A DNA stretch of 64,000 bases from Microcebus murinus (GCF_040939455.1 NC_134136.1:99994014-100058013), one strand, 5' to 3'. Positions 20,421 through 34,837 are shown, numbered from the stretch's first letter. Notes: a model not told the origin generated them from the letters alone. Numbers and translations: made by a program.

Positions 20421-22424
20421 GGACCAACCCCCACCCTACAACGCCCCAAAAATGGAGAGTGAAATTTGCCAAACTAAATGTTGCCTCAAACACATATGTT
20501 TTTAAGGCCTGTGAGATCTTCAAACGTTAGCAAACTGAAGTATAGTATTTGAGGATACCATTAGCATATTTATTTCATGTTCATTTATTTTATTGTTTAC
20601 CAATGCAGTCCAGGGATCAAACCTATATTTGATTTGAGAATATCGTCCCACCACACTTCCAAGTTAAACCTCAAACTTCTCTGTATAGAAACCTTTAAGT
20701 GCTTGATATTTGTGTAAGCCTAAAGTCTAGTCTCTCTATATTTTTCAAAACTAAGTTGTTACAGATACATATTTTGCTAATACTGGTTATGAGAGTGCAG
20801 ACACAATAGGAGTATACATGAGGAGTGTGAGAAAAACAGAAAAAAATGAGTTGGGCAAAGAATTGACAGAGGCATATTCTTAATATAGCAAGCAAAGTCC
20901 AGAAGGTAGTAAGTGCTATTATAGGAGTGAAACTGACATTTGACGCTGGTGACTAAAATCATAGTACCTTTAAGAGGAAGCTAAGTTGATCAGTAGACGA
21001 TAATTTAAAGTAAAATGTCACCATTTAAATAATTCTTTGTGGCCTTTTAAAAGAGGTTTGAAGTTTGGAGTTTTAAGATCTAATATTTGAGATAGATGTT
21101 TAAGAGTAAAAATGCAGGCATTCATAACAGAGCTTTCTATTGAAACAGGTGAACATATTTAGCTTTTATGTTTATGATGGCTCCTTCTTTGGTTTCAAGA
21201 TACTTCTGGGAGAGTCACAGACTAAAAAAATTTCTCCTTTTAAAGTACCTTTGAAGAAGTTGGCTGGCTCATGCCCCTTGGCTCTAATTTCTGGAAAGTA
21301 AGTAACCTGATCTCATATTCTGAACTTGCTGCAGAAACGGAGTAGAAAATTCCCTTATGTGCATCTCTAGTGCTGTTGTCACCTTGGTTCTGGGATCGAA
21401 AGCTGGGATTTCTGTGGTTGCTGGATTTATACCTACTTCCAGTGATATAGAATTTCACAAGTTCAAAGCCAGCCTCCTGATAACTTCAGTTATATCCTAA
21501 AGGGAGGAGGAGTCAAAAATATCACAGGTTAGAAAAGCAAAGATAGAGAGGGCTGGTAGAGATTTGCCCTCTCAAATTACTAGAAGAAAGGAAGGTTGTA
21601 GGTTTAAGGGGATCCAAATACACGAAACATTCCATATAAATATAAATAAACACTTTGGGGTTATGAAACTTTATTGACACAAGTAATGAGAATTATACAA
21701 ACATACTTTGTACTTTTTTCCTAAGTCTACAGAGCCTCAAGTGCTCAGTGGAACCCAATAAGAGAAGTAATTATGTTCAGGCAAAACATTCAAGAACAGA
21801 GTTTAGACCTAATACTGACATTTTACATTTGGCACAGCATCTGGCATGTCTTAGGCATATTTATCATGATAAATGGTGAATGGATGAATGTGTTTTAGTG
21901 AAAAGTTAACGACCCATTCTCTGTCACTGTCCTGAAGTTGGGTGTGTTTCCACACCTCTGGAAGTGTTATCATGAATTGAAACTACTCAAAGTGCCATAT
22001 ATCATTATTTGTCTAAACAGTCTCAAGAAACTTGTGGGTGCTTTAGTACAAAAGGTTAAAGGCACACAATGGGCATTTGGGGTTTTGACATATAGCATCC
22101 TTATTGATAGAATTTAAAAGTCTTACTTGGCTATGAAAGGGATCCACCCACTTAGCAATGGAGCATGTGTTAGAGTAACATGAACTTATTTGACAATAAA
22201 CCAATACATTTACATTGTTTTGTCGCTAAGGATCTTTGTTGTTATCTTGTTTTTATTTACTTAAAACCAAAGTTTCTATTACTCCTAATATAATACCATG
22301 GTCATAGAAATATAAACTAGAGTCCTAACAGTATTGTTTTTTGCTCTTACTATACATAACCTGCATTTTCCTAATGTTGAGAAAACTAGAAGTTGTCAAA
22401 CTATTGCTAGATGCTTGAGATATA
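20421..22424. other. Unique DNA
   Basis: No repeat, exon or RNA gene recognised. Short minus-strand frames (20695-20962, 21240-21458) lack splice or domain support. Confidence 0.45.
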
Positions 22425-22560
22425 ATGTATATACACACACAAATGTTACATTAGATATTGTTAGATATAGAAGCATATATAACATATATACATCACATTA
22501 TATATTATAAATTATCATATAAGATCTTAATATGTATATATATATATTTATCATTTTTTA
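22425..22560. repeat. AT-rich low-complexity tract
   Basis: Mixed (TA)n and (TATACA)n-like sequence, including TATATATATATTTATC at its end. Confidence 0.7.
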
Positions 22561-24223
22561 GAAGAGATCACTATTGAAAGACTGTAATCAAATGATTAAT
22601 TTTATAATTTTATTATATTCTGATAACATTTATTTGGAGAGTTAATGGCTAATCCATGACTTTTTTCCTATAATTTTTAATGAAAAGAAAATAGTCTGAC
22701 ATACAGAAGGACAAACTGACTTTTTAAACTCTAGGGCTGAGTTTTCCTAAAGAGAAGGTCCCAGCTTTCAGAGAAATCAGCAGGTTGAAAGATGACCTTT
22801 CATAATGGATCTGCCCACTGCCAGCCTTCTGTGTTCCAACATGCCACTCCACTGTCCTGTCAGGCTCTAATGAAGCATGTAACCCTATGTGACTTATTCC
22901 TGAGATGCCAGCAGAAACGATCATTTCTTTTACTTCCAAATGTACAAAGTGGGGATGAGACCCTTATTTGATTATTAGAAAAAAATTAAAACTAACTCCA
23001 GATTTTAACATCAAAGAATTGATATTTGATCTTTAAGAAGATACAGCAATTGCATGTTAAAATCAATTTCATTTAAGACTTTTTAAAAATTCAATCTCAT
23101 GCCTTCATTTTTGTATGTCATTGATTGTCAGGATAGGGCTAAATAATATCATTTTGAAGAACAGATTTCCCCCCATTTCATAATACATATTTTTCTTCTT
23201 TTGCCATAAAAAGCTTGAAAAACAAACTCCCTGAGGCACCAGAAGCAGGAGCAAGTGGGGTGGTTTGGCTGCAGACCAGAGCAGCACAATGGGTTTCTGC
23301 TTCCTTTCTGTTCATCGCTTTCCCCTTCCCTCCAAAGCACACACAAAGCTCTGCATGACTTTCTGGTTTAAGGCTCCAGTTTGGCAATTTTTTCCACTGT
23401 GTGTTGGGAAGAAATTGAAATGCAAAATTATATCCCCTGAAACAATCATATTGTTTAGGGGGCATAGGAAGAAGGAGAGAAACAGGGATGAGTTTTTTCT
23501 TAAATAAAAGGGGAGGGGGATGCCATGAGCCATAATACCCATCCCTTGCTGCTCCATGAACCTCTCTGCTTTTTTTTTTATAACTCTTATTTAATTTTGC
23601 AAAAAAGTATCTTAACTACTGAGAAAATTGTGCAGAGGAAAGAAAATTTCTTCCTGATGAGGGATTATGCTCAGCAGAGATGCAATAGTATACTGTGTTG
23701 CTTGTTTCTATCTGCTATTTTCTCTCCTCTGGGCACACCCCATTTCACATATACATCTAGTAAGTCTTTGGGTTGAGAGTTTAGCAGACTCAGAGCAGAG
23801 AAGGGGTGATTTCAGCTCTAGTTGTAGCCCGTAATGGAGCTGGGAGAGAAGGTTTCAATATTCCTTCAAGGAAGTTGAAAATGACTAATGCGATGACTAA
23901 CAGTAACATCTAAAACAAAGTATAGCTCTGCACTACAGTAAGAATGAGTGACCTTCTTGGCTTGGAAGAGGAGGCAAGAGGGCGGAGGAATCTTTGGGAG
24001 GAAGATTTCAGAACAAATAGACCTATAATGTTGGTATTTAAATGCAATTTACTCATTCGCTTCAGTAGATAAAATCTTAATACATGTGTCATCTGTGGGC
24101 AGAGCCTGAAGAATTATAAGCATTAATTTGTTTTAAATAATTTGAAAAAGAACAGTTTTATTAAACATCTAAGTAAAAATTTAAAATAAATCTCTTTATC
24201 TCTCAGAAAATAATCTCTGCCTA
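22561..24223. other. Unique DNA
   Basis: No repeat family recognised. Several overlapping open frames between 23105 and 23776 lie on both strands and show no conserved motif. Confidence 0.45.
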
Positions 24224-24600
24224 CAGGTCTTTTTTTTTTTTTTTTTAAATAGGCTTTATTTTTTAGAGCAGTTTTAGCTTCACAGAAAAATTGAGCACAA
24301 GGCACAGAGATTTCCCATTGACCCCTTGACCCCACATGCACAGGCTCCTCCACTGTCATCCCCTACCAGAGTGATATATCTGTTACAATTGATGAACCTA
24401 CATTGACACATCATTATCGCCCAAAGTCCACAATTTACCTTAGGGTTCACTCTTGTTGTGTATTTTGTGGGTTTGGATAAATGTATAATGACATGTATCT
24501 ACCATTATAGTATCACACAGTATAGTTTCACTACCCTAAAAATCCTCTGTGCTCTGCCTATCTACCCTCTTACTACCTAATCCCTGGCAGGTCTTTTTTT
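24224..24600 (-). mobile_element. 5'-truncated old L1 3' end with TSD
   Basis: CAGGTCTTTTTTT occurs at 24224 onward and again at 24588-24600, flanking a reversed L1 3' end (TTTTTTAGAGCAGTTTTAG..., CCACCAGAGTGATATATCTGTTACAATTGATGAACC). Its right end is the 5' truncation point of the insertion. A copy of the same subfamily with its own TSD lies at 48459-48818. Confidence 0.85.
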
Positions 24601-26459
24601 AATGGTTAGCTTTTAAAATGATAAATAATGTTTTTTTCCTCAAGATGGTTGGCTAGAAGCATTTCATGCATTCCTCATCCACTGAGAAGAACCAAAACAA
24701 TGTATAGACAATCACATTTCGAATGCATTACACAAGAGAGAACACGGGAGGGAGTTCAACAGAAAAGTGACAGGAAACATCAACAACTAGGAAGGAGAAA
24801 GAAAAGAGGCAGGACTGGCAGGGAGCTGGGAGTGACTCCTCAATATGGGGAAAAGGTGAATGAGACTTTCTACAATCCATTTTCCCACTGGGGAATTATA
24901 TAATTCAGGCCAAAGATGAGCAGTTTGACCTTCCCGAGAGCTAAATTTAAAAATTAGGGAACTGCCAGGAGACTATGAGAAGGAGCAGCTCTAGGGAGGG
25001 AACTCACCCTGGGTCCAATGCCCTTTCTGAAACCTAAGTCACTACATCAAGATGCCATTTTAGATCCTACCTTTTAATAAACTGTGTGCTATCCTGGGAC
25101 CCAGCAGAACTGGTACTAGGTGTTAGGGAAATTTGGGCTATTGCTTGCAGAACTGGGGCACGAGTCGGGAGTGGGCTCCCATAGCCAGGACTAAGTGAGC
25201 ATGGTTTGGGCTGTGGCTGCAGGTGCTGGGGAGTGGGACTTGAGTAGGATAAAAGTTGCTATGGAGGTTTGGTCTTGGGATGAGTGGAGGCTCCTACATC
25301 CCAGAGCTGAGTTGAGTGCTAGGCTTGGACTGCTGGGTCTGATGCGTCAGCCAGGTCTACTGTGACAGCTGGGACTAGAGGCTAGGATGTGAGAGAGGAT
25401 GTGCATCCCCCACCTGCCAGCTAAGGCTGTGGTCTCTGGAGCCAGCCCTCCCACCCACTGTGGCAGGACCTCAACACAACAGCTCTGCCCCTCATCCCAG
25501 CATTCTGTCAAGGGTCTAAGGATTGCCATGCCCTCACCCATCATGGCCAGTGCATGCACTTGCGATTGGGGGACATAAGCACGAGCCTGTTGGGTCCAGT
25601 TCTGCCCAGCTTTGCCACTCCCTCCCCCTACCATTAGATATAGTGGATGGTTTGAGGTCTTGGGGATTGCATAAGCCAATCCACCAATCCACCACCTGTG
25701 GCACTGGAGTACTCTCCCAGGGTCCTGAGGTTGGGCCTAAACACCCTACTACTACCACCGCAGCTGGCTCCTAATGGCAAGTACTACCTGCTGGTTTGGA
25801 GGCAGGCCTGCACAGCCCATCACAACTACTCCCAACACAAGCACACAGTGCTTGGGAGCCAGAAGAACATCTCACCACTGCTACCATAATCGTCCACATC
25901 ACACCAGCCATCCAGGGGTTCCATCACCTGCCTGGTTCATTGCTACCAAAATTTCCATTTAAGAAAGCTACCCAGAGGCCCAAGAGTCAGTCTGTCTGAA
26001 ACTACCAACACAGGTGTTAGCATACTCTGCCCTAGGGCACAATGATATACATGCTTACCCTGCCAACACTACCACTAAAACATGAAGATGGGCCCATCTG
26101 GCATTCCAGTCCCCAGCACAACTTCACCACATTGTCTATTAATAACCATATCCTAACATACCAAGGAAAACACAGATACCACTAATGCCATTTATAGCCA
26201 ATGAAATCACATAGATAATTTCACTGCTGTGTGCACCCAGAAGCAAAAGGACTACCCAATCAAAACCACAGACACATCTTCATAAAAAGTCCCTCCCACC
26301 AATGAAAGTAGATTCAAAAATAGGAAGAAGCAACTGTTATACCAGGTGCACATATATCAATGTAAATACATAGGAAACATGAAAATGCAAGGAAATAAGA
26401 CACTCCCAAGGGAACACAATAATTCTCCAGCAATAGATCTTAACCAAAAATAAATTCTG

Positions 26460-27325
26460 ATAATCTAAGATAAAGAATTCAAAATATTGATTTTAAAGAA
26501 TCTCAATAAAATGTAAGAGAAACCCAAAACCAATACAAAGAACTCAGAAAAACATTTCAGGATATGAATGAGAAATTTACCCAGAAAATAGATTTTTTTT
26601 TCAAAAAACCCCAGAAATTCTGTAACTGAAGAATTCATTTAGGGAAATACAAAGCACAGGTAAAAGCTTCAATAATAGACTAGACCAAGCAGAAGAAAGA
26701 ATTTTACGACTTGAGGACAGGTCTTTTGAAATAATCCAGTAAGACAAAAACAAAGAAAAAAAGAATAAAAAAGAACTAATAAAGCCTTTGAGATTTTTTG
26801 GGACAACATAAAACAATCAAATATTGGAATAGTCAGTATCAACAAAGGCAAAGAGAGATCAAAAGGTTTAGAAAACTTTTTAAATGAAATAATAGATGAA
26901 ATCTTGAAAACTCTAGCAAGAGGTTTGGACATCCAGATACTGGAGGCTCAGCATCCCCAAACAAATACATCACAAAACACTCTTTGCCACAGCACACTAT
27001 AATCAGACTATCTAAAGTCAAAGTGAATTCTAAAAATCAGCAAGAGAAAAGTGTCTAATAACCTATAAAGGAAATCCCATGAGACTCAACAGACTTCTCA
27101 GCAGAAACCTTACAGACCAGAAGAGAATAGGATGATACATTCAAACTGCTAAAAGAAAAAAGTCCCTGCAACTCAAGGATACTATATCCAGCAAGATTAA
27201 CTTTCATACATGAAGGAGAAATAAAGTCTTCTCCAGATACGCAAATGCTGAGGGAATTTTTCGCCCCTAGACTGGCCCTGCAAGAAATTCTCAGGGTAGT
27301 CCTACACTTGGAAGTGAAAGGATGA
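26460..27325 (+). pseudogene. ORF1 pseudogene of the old L1
   Basis: Similarity to ORF1 is seen across the coiled coil (AGAAGAAAGAATTTTACGACTTGAGG encodes a degenerate EERILRLED) and the C-terminal domain (CATGAAGGAGAAATAAAGTC encodes HEGEIK). Many stop codons interrupt it, so no protein can be made. Confidence 0.85.
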
Positions 27326-27544
27326 CATTTAGTCTTATGAAAACACACAAAAGTATAAAACTCACTGGTAAAGTAATCACACATAGGAGGAAGAGAAAGG
27401 AGTCAAATGGCACCACTATAGAATTCAACCAAACCATAATGGCAAATAAAGAAAGAGAAAGAAACAAAGAATTTATAAACTGAATACAAAACAATTAGCA
27501 ACAATTAGCAATATAAAGGAACAAAATCTCACAGGTCAATAATA

Positions 27545-30500
27545 ACCTAGAACATAATTGGATTAAATGCTCCACTTAAAAGATATATAATGGCTGAATG
27601 GATAAAGAAATATGATCCAACTATATGCTGTGTACCAGAACTCATCTTGTCTATAAAGAAACATACAGACTGGAAGGGGTGGAAAAAGATTTTCCACACA
27701 AATGGAAACCAAAAGTGAGCAGGAGTAGACATACTTATATCAGACAAAACAAACTTTAAGCCAAAAACAGTCAAAAAATAAAAGAAAGTCATTATATAAT
27801 GATAAAGGGATTAATTCATCAAGAAGATATAATAATTCTAAATGTATATGCACCACACACTGGAGCACCCAGATTCATGAAACAAATATTACTAGAGCTA
27901 AAGAGATAGACACACACACACACACAAAATAAATAAATAAAAAAAAATTAAAAAAAAAGAGATAGACAGCAACACAATGATAGTAAGGGAGTTCAACACC
28001 CCACTCACAGCATTAGACAGATTATCTAGACAGAACATCAACAAAGAAACGTTGGACTTACACTGAAATTTAGACAAAAGGGACATAACAGACATTTACA
28101 AAACATTCTGTCCAACAACTTCAGAATATATTAACAAATTCTTTCTATCAGCACATGGAACATTCTCTGAGATAGATCATATATTAGGCTACAAAACAAG
28201 TCAACAAGTTTTTAAAAATCAAAATCATATCAAGTGTTTTCTCAGACCACAGTGGATTAAAACTAGAAATTAATACCAAGCAGAACTTTGGAAACTATAC
28301 AAATACATGCAAATTAAAGAACATGCTCCTGAATGATAACTAGGTCAAAGAAGAAGTTAAGATGGAAATAAAAAAATTTTTTGAACCAAAGAAAATGGAA
28401 ACACAACATACCCAAATCTGTGGGATGCAGTAAAAGCAGTACTAAAGGGAAGTTTAAAGCATTAAATGCTTACATAGAAAAGTAGAAAGATTATAATTTA
28501 ACAATCTAATGATATACCTCAAGGAACTAGAAAAGCAAGAATAAACCAAACCCAAAATTAGAAGGAAAAAGGAAATAACAAAGATCAAAGTAGAATTAAA
28601 TGAAATAGAGACTAAAAAACAATACTAAGGATCAATGAAACAAAAAGTGGTTTCTTAGAATAAACAAAATGTATAAACTACAAACTTGAGTAGCGAGGAA
28701 AAGAAGACAAAAGACCCAAATAAACAAGATCAGAAATGAAAAAGGGGACTTGACAACTGATACCAGAGAAATACAAAAGACCATCAGAGACTATTATGAA
28801 CAACTATATGCTGCAAACTAGAAAACCTAGAGGAAATGGAATTCCTGGAAACATACAACCTACCAAGATTGAATTAGGAAGACAGAAAACCTGAACAAAC
28901 CAATAATGAGTAGTGAGATTGAATCAGTAATAAAAAATCTCCCAACAAAGAGAAGCCCAGGACCAGATGGATTCACAGTCGAATTCTACCAAATGTACAA
29001 AGAAGAACTAGTACCAATATTCCTGAAACTATTCCAAAAATTGAGGAGTAGGCCATTCTCTCTCACTCATTCTATGAGGCTAATATCATTCTCATACCAA
29101 AATCAGGAGAGGACAAAACAAAAAAGAAAAGAATAGACTGGTATCCCTGATAAATTCAGATGGAAAAATCCTCAAAAAAATACTAGTAAACTGAATCCAC
29201 TAGCATATCAAAAAGATAATACACAATGATCAAATGAGTTTTATACCAGGGATGCAAGGATGTTTCAGCATACGCAAATAAATAAATGGACTACATCACG
29301 TAAACAGAATCAAGTATACAAACCATATGATCATCTCAATAGATGTAAGGAAAACATTTAATAAAACCATCTTTTCATAATAAAAACCCTCAACAAACTA
29401 AGCATTGAAGGAGCATGCCTCAAAATAATAAGGTCCATATATGACAAACCCATAGCCAACATCATACTGAATGGGAAAAGTTGAAAGAATTTCCTTTAAG
29501 ACCTGGAACAAGAAAAGGATGCCCACTTTTACCACTTCTATTAGCTATAGTACTGGAAGTCCTGGCCAGAGCAATCAGGCAAGAGAAAGAAATAAAAGGC
29601 ATCCAAATTGGCACATAGGAAGTCAATTATCCCTGTTCACTGAATGTATGATTTTATATCTAGAAATACCTAAAGACTTCACCAAGAAAACTCTTAGATT
29701 TGATAAATGAATTAAGTAAAGTTGTAGGATACAAAATGAACATACAATAATCAGCATTTCTATACACCAATAATAATATAGCTGAGAAAGAAATTAAGAA
29801 GGCAAGCCCATTTACAATAGCTACAAAAAATAAAATACCTAGGAATGTATTTAACCAAGGAGGTGAAAGATCTCTAAAGGAAAACCACAAAACACTGATA
29901 AAAGAAATTGTAGATGACATAAATAAATCAAAAAACATCCCATGCTCATGGATAAGAAGAATTAATATTATTAAAATAACCAACCTTCTAAAGCAATCTA
30001 CAGATTCGATGTAATTACTATCAAAATTCCAATATAATTTTTCACAGAATTAGAAAAAAAATCCTAAAATTCACAAGGAACCTAAAAAGAGTCCGAATAG
30101 TGAAAGCAATCCTAAGCAAAAAGAATAAAGCTGGAGGCATCACATTACCTGACTTCAAATTATATTACAAGGCTATAATCACCAAAGCAGCATGGAAATG
30201 GTATAAAAATAGGCGTATACATCAACAGGACAGAATAGGGAACTAGAACAAGAATATACACTGGGGAAAGGACATCCTTTTCAATAAATGGTGCTGGGAA
30301 AATTGGATAACCACATGCAGAAGAATGTAACTGGACCCCTACCTCTTACCATATACAACAATCAACTCAAAGTGTATTAAAGACTTAAATGTAAAACCTG
30401 GAACTATGAAAATACTAGAAGAAAACCTGGGGAAAACTCTTGTGGACATTGGTCTAGGGAAAGAACTTCTGAATAAAACTTGAAAAGCACAGGCAATAAA

Positions 30501-30956
30501 AAATAGACAAATGGGACTTAATTAAACTAAAAACTTCTGCACAGCAAAAGAAATAATCAAGAGAGTGAACAAACAATCTGCAGAATGAGAGAAAATATTT
30601 GCAAACTATTCATCTAATAGGGGACTACTATCCAGAGTATACAAAGAACTCAAACAACTCGACAGACAGCCACAAATAATCCTATTAAAAAGTAGGGAAA
30701 AGATATGAATAGACATCTTTGAAAAGAAGACATACGGATGGCCAACAGGTATGTGAAAATGCTCAAATCTCACTGATCATCAGAGAAATGCAAATCAAAT
30801 CCACAATGAGATATCATTTTACCCCAGTCAGAATGGCTATTGTCAAAAAGAGGGGAAAAAAACAGATGTTCATGAGGAGGTGGAGGTAAGGGAACTCTTA
30901 TACACTATTGGTAGGAATGTAAGTTAGTAAAACTTTTATTAAAAAACAGTATGTAG
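27545..30956 (+). pseudogene. ORF2 pseudogene of the old L1, 3' truncated
   Basis: The order of endonuclease, reverse transcriptase and C-terminal regions follows the intact L1, for example the reverse transcriptase segment encoding [12 protein letters not shown] at about 28940-28975. Numerous stops and frameshifts break it into short pieces. In the segment matching FADD the copy has CTGTTCACTGAATGTATG (29634-29651), so both catalytic aspartates are lost. A (CA)n/A-rich insertion with a local duplication of the AGAGATAGACA segment lies at 27901-27967. It stops at the 30956 junction. Confidence 0.9.
27908..27967 (+). repeat. (CA)n and A-rich insertion in the old L1
   Basis: A CA run and A-rich stretch lie between two copies of AGAGATAGACA (27901-27911 and 27958-27968). 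This resembles a small insertion flanked by a direct repeat, or microsatellite growth. No element is identifiable inside. Confidence 0.6.
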
Positions 30957-30967
30957 GTGCTACTCAG

Positions 30968-33900
30968 TTAATACCAGTTTGCTGGAGAATATATCTGGTG
31001 CTTGTTTTTCCATTCTTGGGATACTTCACTTAGTAGTATGGGTTCCAGCTCTAACCAGGAAAATATAAGGTGTGCTATGTCACCATTGTTTCTTAGAGCA
31101 GAGTAGTACTCCATGGTATACATATACCACATTTTATTAATCCATTCTTGGATTGATGGGCACTTGGGCTGTTTCCACAGCCTTGCAATTATGAATTGTG
31201 CTGCTATAAACATTCGAGTGCAGGTGTCTTTTTTGTAGAGTGTCACTGGATCATTTGGGTAGATGCCCAGCAATGGGATTGCTGGATCAAATGGTAGATT
31301 CACTTGTATCGCTTTAAGGTATCTCCATATTGCTTTCCACAGAGGTTGAACTAGTTTGCAGTCCCACCAGCAGTGTAGGAGTGTTCCTCTCTCTCCGCAA
31401 CCACGCCAGCATTTATTGTTTGGAGATTTTTTGATAAAGGCCATTCTCACTGGGGTTAAGTGATATCTCATTGTGGTTTTGATTTGCATTTCCCTGGTGA
31501 TTAGAGATGTTGAGCAGTTTTTCATATGTTGGCCATGCTTCTGTCTTCTTTAGAAAAATTTCTGTTCAAGTCCTTTGCCCACTTTTTAATGGGGTTATTT
31601 GATTTTTTCTTCCTGATTTTCGTGAGTTCTAAGTATATTCTAGTTATCAGTCCCTTATTGGATGCATAGGATGCAAAAATTTTCTCCCATTCTGTAGGTT
31701 GTCTGTTTACTTTCATGACTATTTCTTCGGCTGTGCAGAAGCTTTGTAGTTTGATCATGTCCCATTTATTTATTTTTGTTGCTGCTGTGATTGCCTTTGG
31801 GGACTTCTTCATAAACTCTTTGCCCAGGCCGATGTCTAGGAGAGTGTTTCCAACTTTTTCCTCTAGAGTTCTAATAGTTTCATACCTTAGGTTTAAGTCT
31901 GTTATCCAGCGTGAGTTGGTTTTTGTGAGGTGAAAGGTGTGGGTCCTGTTTTAGCCTTCTACAGGTGGCTATCCAGTTTTCCCAGCACCATTTATTGAAG
32001 AGGGATTCTTTTCCCCAGTGTATGTTTTTGTCTGCTTTATCAAAGATTAGATGGCTATATGAGGATGGTTTTATATCAGGATTCTCACATCTGTTCCACT
32101 GGTCAATGTTCCTATTTTTGTGCCAATACCATATTGTTTTAATTACTACAGCTTTGTAGTATAGTTTGATATCTGGAATGTTAATGACTCCCATTTTGTT
32201 TTTGTTGCCTAGAATTGCTCTTGATTTTCGGGGTCTTCTTTGGTTCCATACAAAGCCTAAAATTATTTTTTCTATATCTGTGAAGAATGCTGATGGGATT
32301 TTAATAGGTATTGCATTGAATCTGTAGATCAGTTTGGGTAGTATAGACATTTTGATGATATTGAGTCTGCCGATCCACGAGCATGGTATGGATTTCCATC
32401 TGTTTACTTCCTCTGCTATTTCCTTCTTAAGTGTTTCATAGTTCTCCCTGTAGAGGTCTTTTGCGTCCTTGGTTAAGTATATTCCTAGGTACTTTAATTT
32501 CTTTGTTGCTATTGTGAAGGGAATTGAGTCTTTGATTTGGTTCTCAATTAGATTGTTGTTGGCGTATATGAATGCCTCTGATTTCTGTGTATTGATTTTG
32601 TATCCTGAGACTTTACTGAATTCATTGATCAGTTCCAGGAGTTTCTTGGTTGAATCTTTGGGGTTTTCTAGATACAATATCATATCATCAGCAAACAGTG
32701 AAAGTTTGATCTCTTCTGCCCCTATTTGGATACCTTTGATTCCATTTTCCTGTCTCATTGCTGTAGCCAAGACTTCCAGCACTATGTTGAACAGAAGTAG
32801 AGATAGTGGGCAGCCTTGTCTGGTTCCAGTTCTAAGTGGGAATGATTTCAATCTTTCCCCATTCAGTATGATGTTGGCTATGGGTCTGTCATATATGGCT
32901 TGTATCGTTTTTAGGTATGTCCCTTCTATGCCTATTTTCTTAAGTGTTCGTATCATGAAAGGGTGTTGAATTTTGTCAAAAGCTTTTTCTGCATCTATTG
33001 AAAGAATCATGTGGTCTTTGTTTTTGCTTCTGTTTATGTGGTGAATTGCATTTATAGATTTACGTATGTTGAACCATCCCTGCATCCCTGGGATGAAGCC
33101 CACTTGGTCGTGGTGGATTATTTTTTTGGTAAGTGTCTGGATTCGGTTAGCTAAGATTTTGTTGAAAATTTTTGCATCTATATTCATTAGGGATATTGGT
33201 CTGTAGTTTTCTTTTTTTGTTGCAACCTTTCCTGGTTTGGGTATCAGAGTAATATTCGCTTCATAAAAGGTGTCGGGGAGGTTTCCGTTCTTCTCGATGT
33301 TGTGGAATAGTTTCTGCAAGATAGGTACTAGTTCTTCTTTGTAAGTGTGGTAAAATTTGGGTGTGAAGCCATCTGGACCGGGACTTTTCTTTTTAGGGAG
33401 ATTTTTAATTGCTGTTTCTATTTCAGCTGTTGAGATTGGTCTGTTCAGGGAATCTATTTCTTCCTGGTTGAGCCTAGGGAGGCTGTGTGTTTCTAGAAAT
33501 TTGTCCATTTCCTCCACATTTTCCAGTTCGTGTGCATAAAGATTTTTGTAGTATTCATAAATTGTATCTTGTATCTCTTTGGGATCAGTTGTGATATCTC
33601 CTTTTTTGTTCCTGATGGAGCTTATTAGAGATTTCTCTTTTCTGCTTTTCGTTAGCTTAGCCAATGGTGTGTCAATTTTGTTTATTTTTTCAAAGAACCA
33701 ACTTTTTGTTTTATTAATCTCCTGAATAGCTTCCCTGTTTTCAATTTCGTTTAGTTCTGATTTGATCTTGTTGATTTCACTTCTTCTGCTGGGTTTGGGG
33801 TTGGTCTGTTCTTCTTTTTCCAGCTCTTTGAGTCGTTTCACTAGATTGTCTATTTGTGATCTTCTTGACTTTTGCTTATAGGCATTTATGGAGATAAACT

Positions 33901-34837
33901 TTCCTCTCAGAACTGCTTTAGCTGTGTCCCAGAGGAGTTGAAAACTTGTCTCTCCATTGTCATTGTCTTCATAGAATTTTTTTATTTCTGTCTTGATTTC
34001 TTCTTTTACGAAGTAATCATTTAGTAGGAGGTTGTTTAATTTCCACGTTTTTGTGTAGAAATGTGAGTTTCTGTTAGGGTTGATTTCTAGTTTTATTCCA
34101 CTGTGATCTGAGAAGGTACATGTTATGATTTCTATTTTTTAAAATTTCTTGAGACTTTCTTTGTGTCCTAGGATATGGTCAATCTTAGAAAATGTCCCGT
34201 GAGCTGATGAGAAGAACGTATATTCAGTGGATTTTGGGTAGAATGTTCTGTAAATGTCAGTCAGGCCCAATTGTTCTAGAGTTTTGTTTAAGTCCATTAT
34301 TTCTTTATTAATTTTCTGTTTGGAGGATCTGTCTTGTGCCGTCAGTAGGGTGTTGAAATCTCCAGTGATTATGGAGCTGCTATTAATCCATTTGCTTAGC
34401 TCCAGTAAGGTTTGCTTTATGAATCTGGGTGCACCTAAGTTGGGTGCATATATATTTAAAATTGTTATCTCTTCTTGATGAACTGTGCCCTTCACCATTA
34501 TATAATGACCCTCTTTGTCTTTCACTACTTTTGTTAGTTTAAAAACTAAATCGTCTGAAATTAGAACTGCCACACCAGCCTTCTTTTGGCTTCTATTTGC
34601 TTGGAATATTGATCTCCACCCTTTTATTTTTAGTCTATATGCATCCTTGCAGGTTAGATGTGTTTCCTGAAGACAGCATATACTTGGCCTGTATTTTCTT
34701 ATCCATTCAGCCAGCCTATGTCTCTTGAGTGGAGAGTTTAAGCCATTCACATTTATTGAGAGAACTGATAGGTAAGGTAGATTACTGATCATTCTGTTGG
34801 GTTGGATGTTGTTGCTATGAGTTCTGTCTTGAGCCAT
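30968..34837 (-). pseudogene. Broken ORF2 of the minus-strand L1
   Basis: The reading frame starts at 34837 with the same MAQD context as the intact copy. The endonuclease stays open until a TAA at 34139-34141, caused by a single A-to-T change in an AAA codon. The frame then continues through the reverse transcriptase (FADD intact) to about 31930. There a 2-base loss in the sequence encoding HLSPLTK shifts it. A 4-base loss near 31526 (MANKHM region) shifts it again. The last part, with the Cys/His motif, is open to the stop at 30968. Confidence 0.9.

Larger units (their letters stand above)
24638..30956 (+). mobile_element. Old near full-length L1, decayed, 3' end lost
   Basis: It starts at an old L1 5' end (CAAGATGGTTGGCTAGAAGC, 24641). 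The 5' UTR runs to about 26450, then remnants of ORF1 (about 26460-27325) and ORF2 (27545-30956). Stops and frameshifts are everywhere. It ends abruptly at 30956 in the ORF2 C-terminal region, with no 3' UTR or poly(A), where it meets the minus-strand L1. It is much more diverged from the young L1 copies than they are from each other. Confidence 0.9.

Noticed and set aside
23105..23776. Overlapping frames of 60-95 codons on both strands
   Set aside because: They overlap in several frames without any sign of selection on one of them, and no motif is recognisable.
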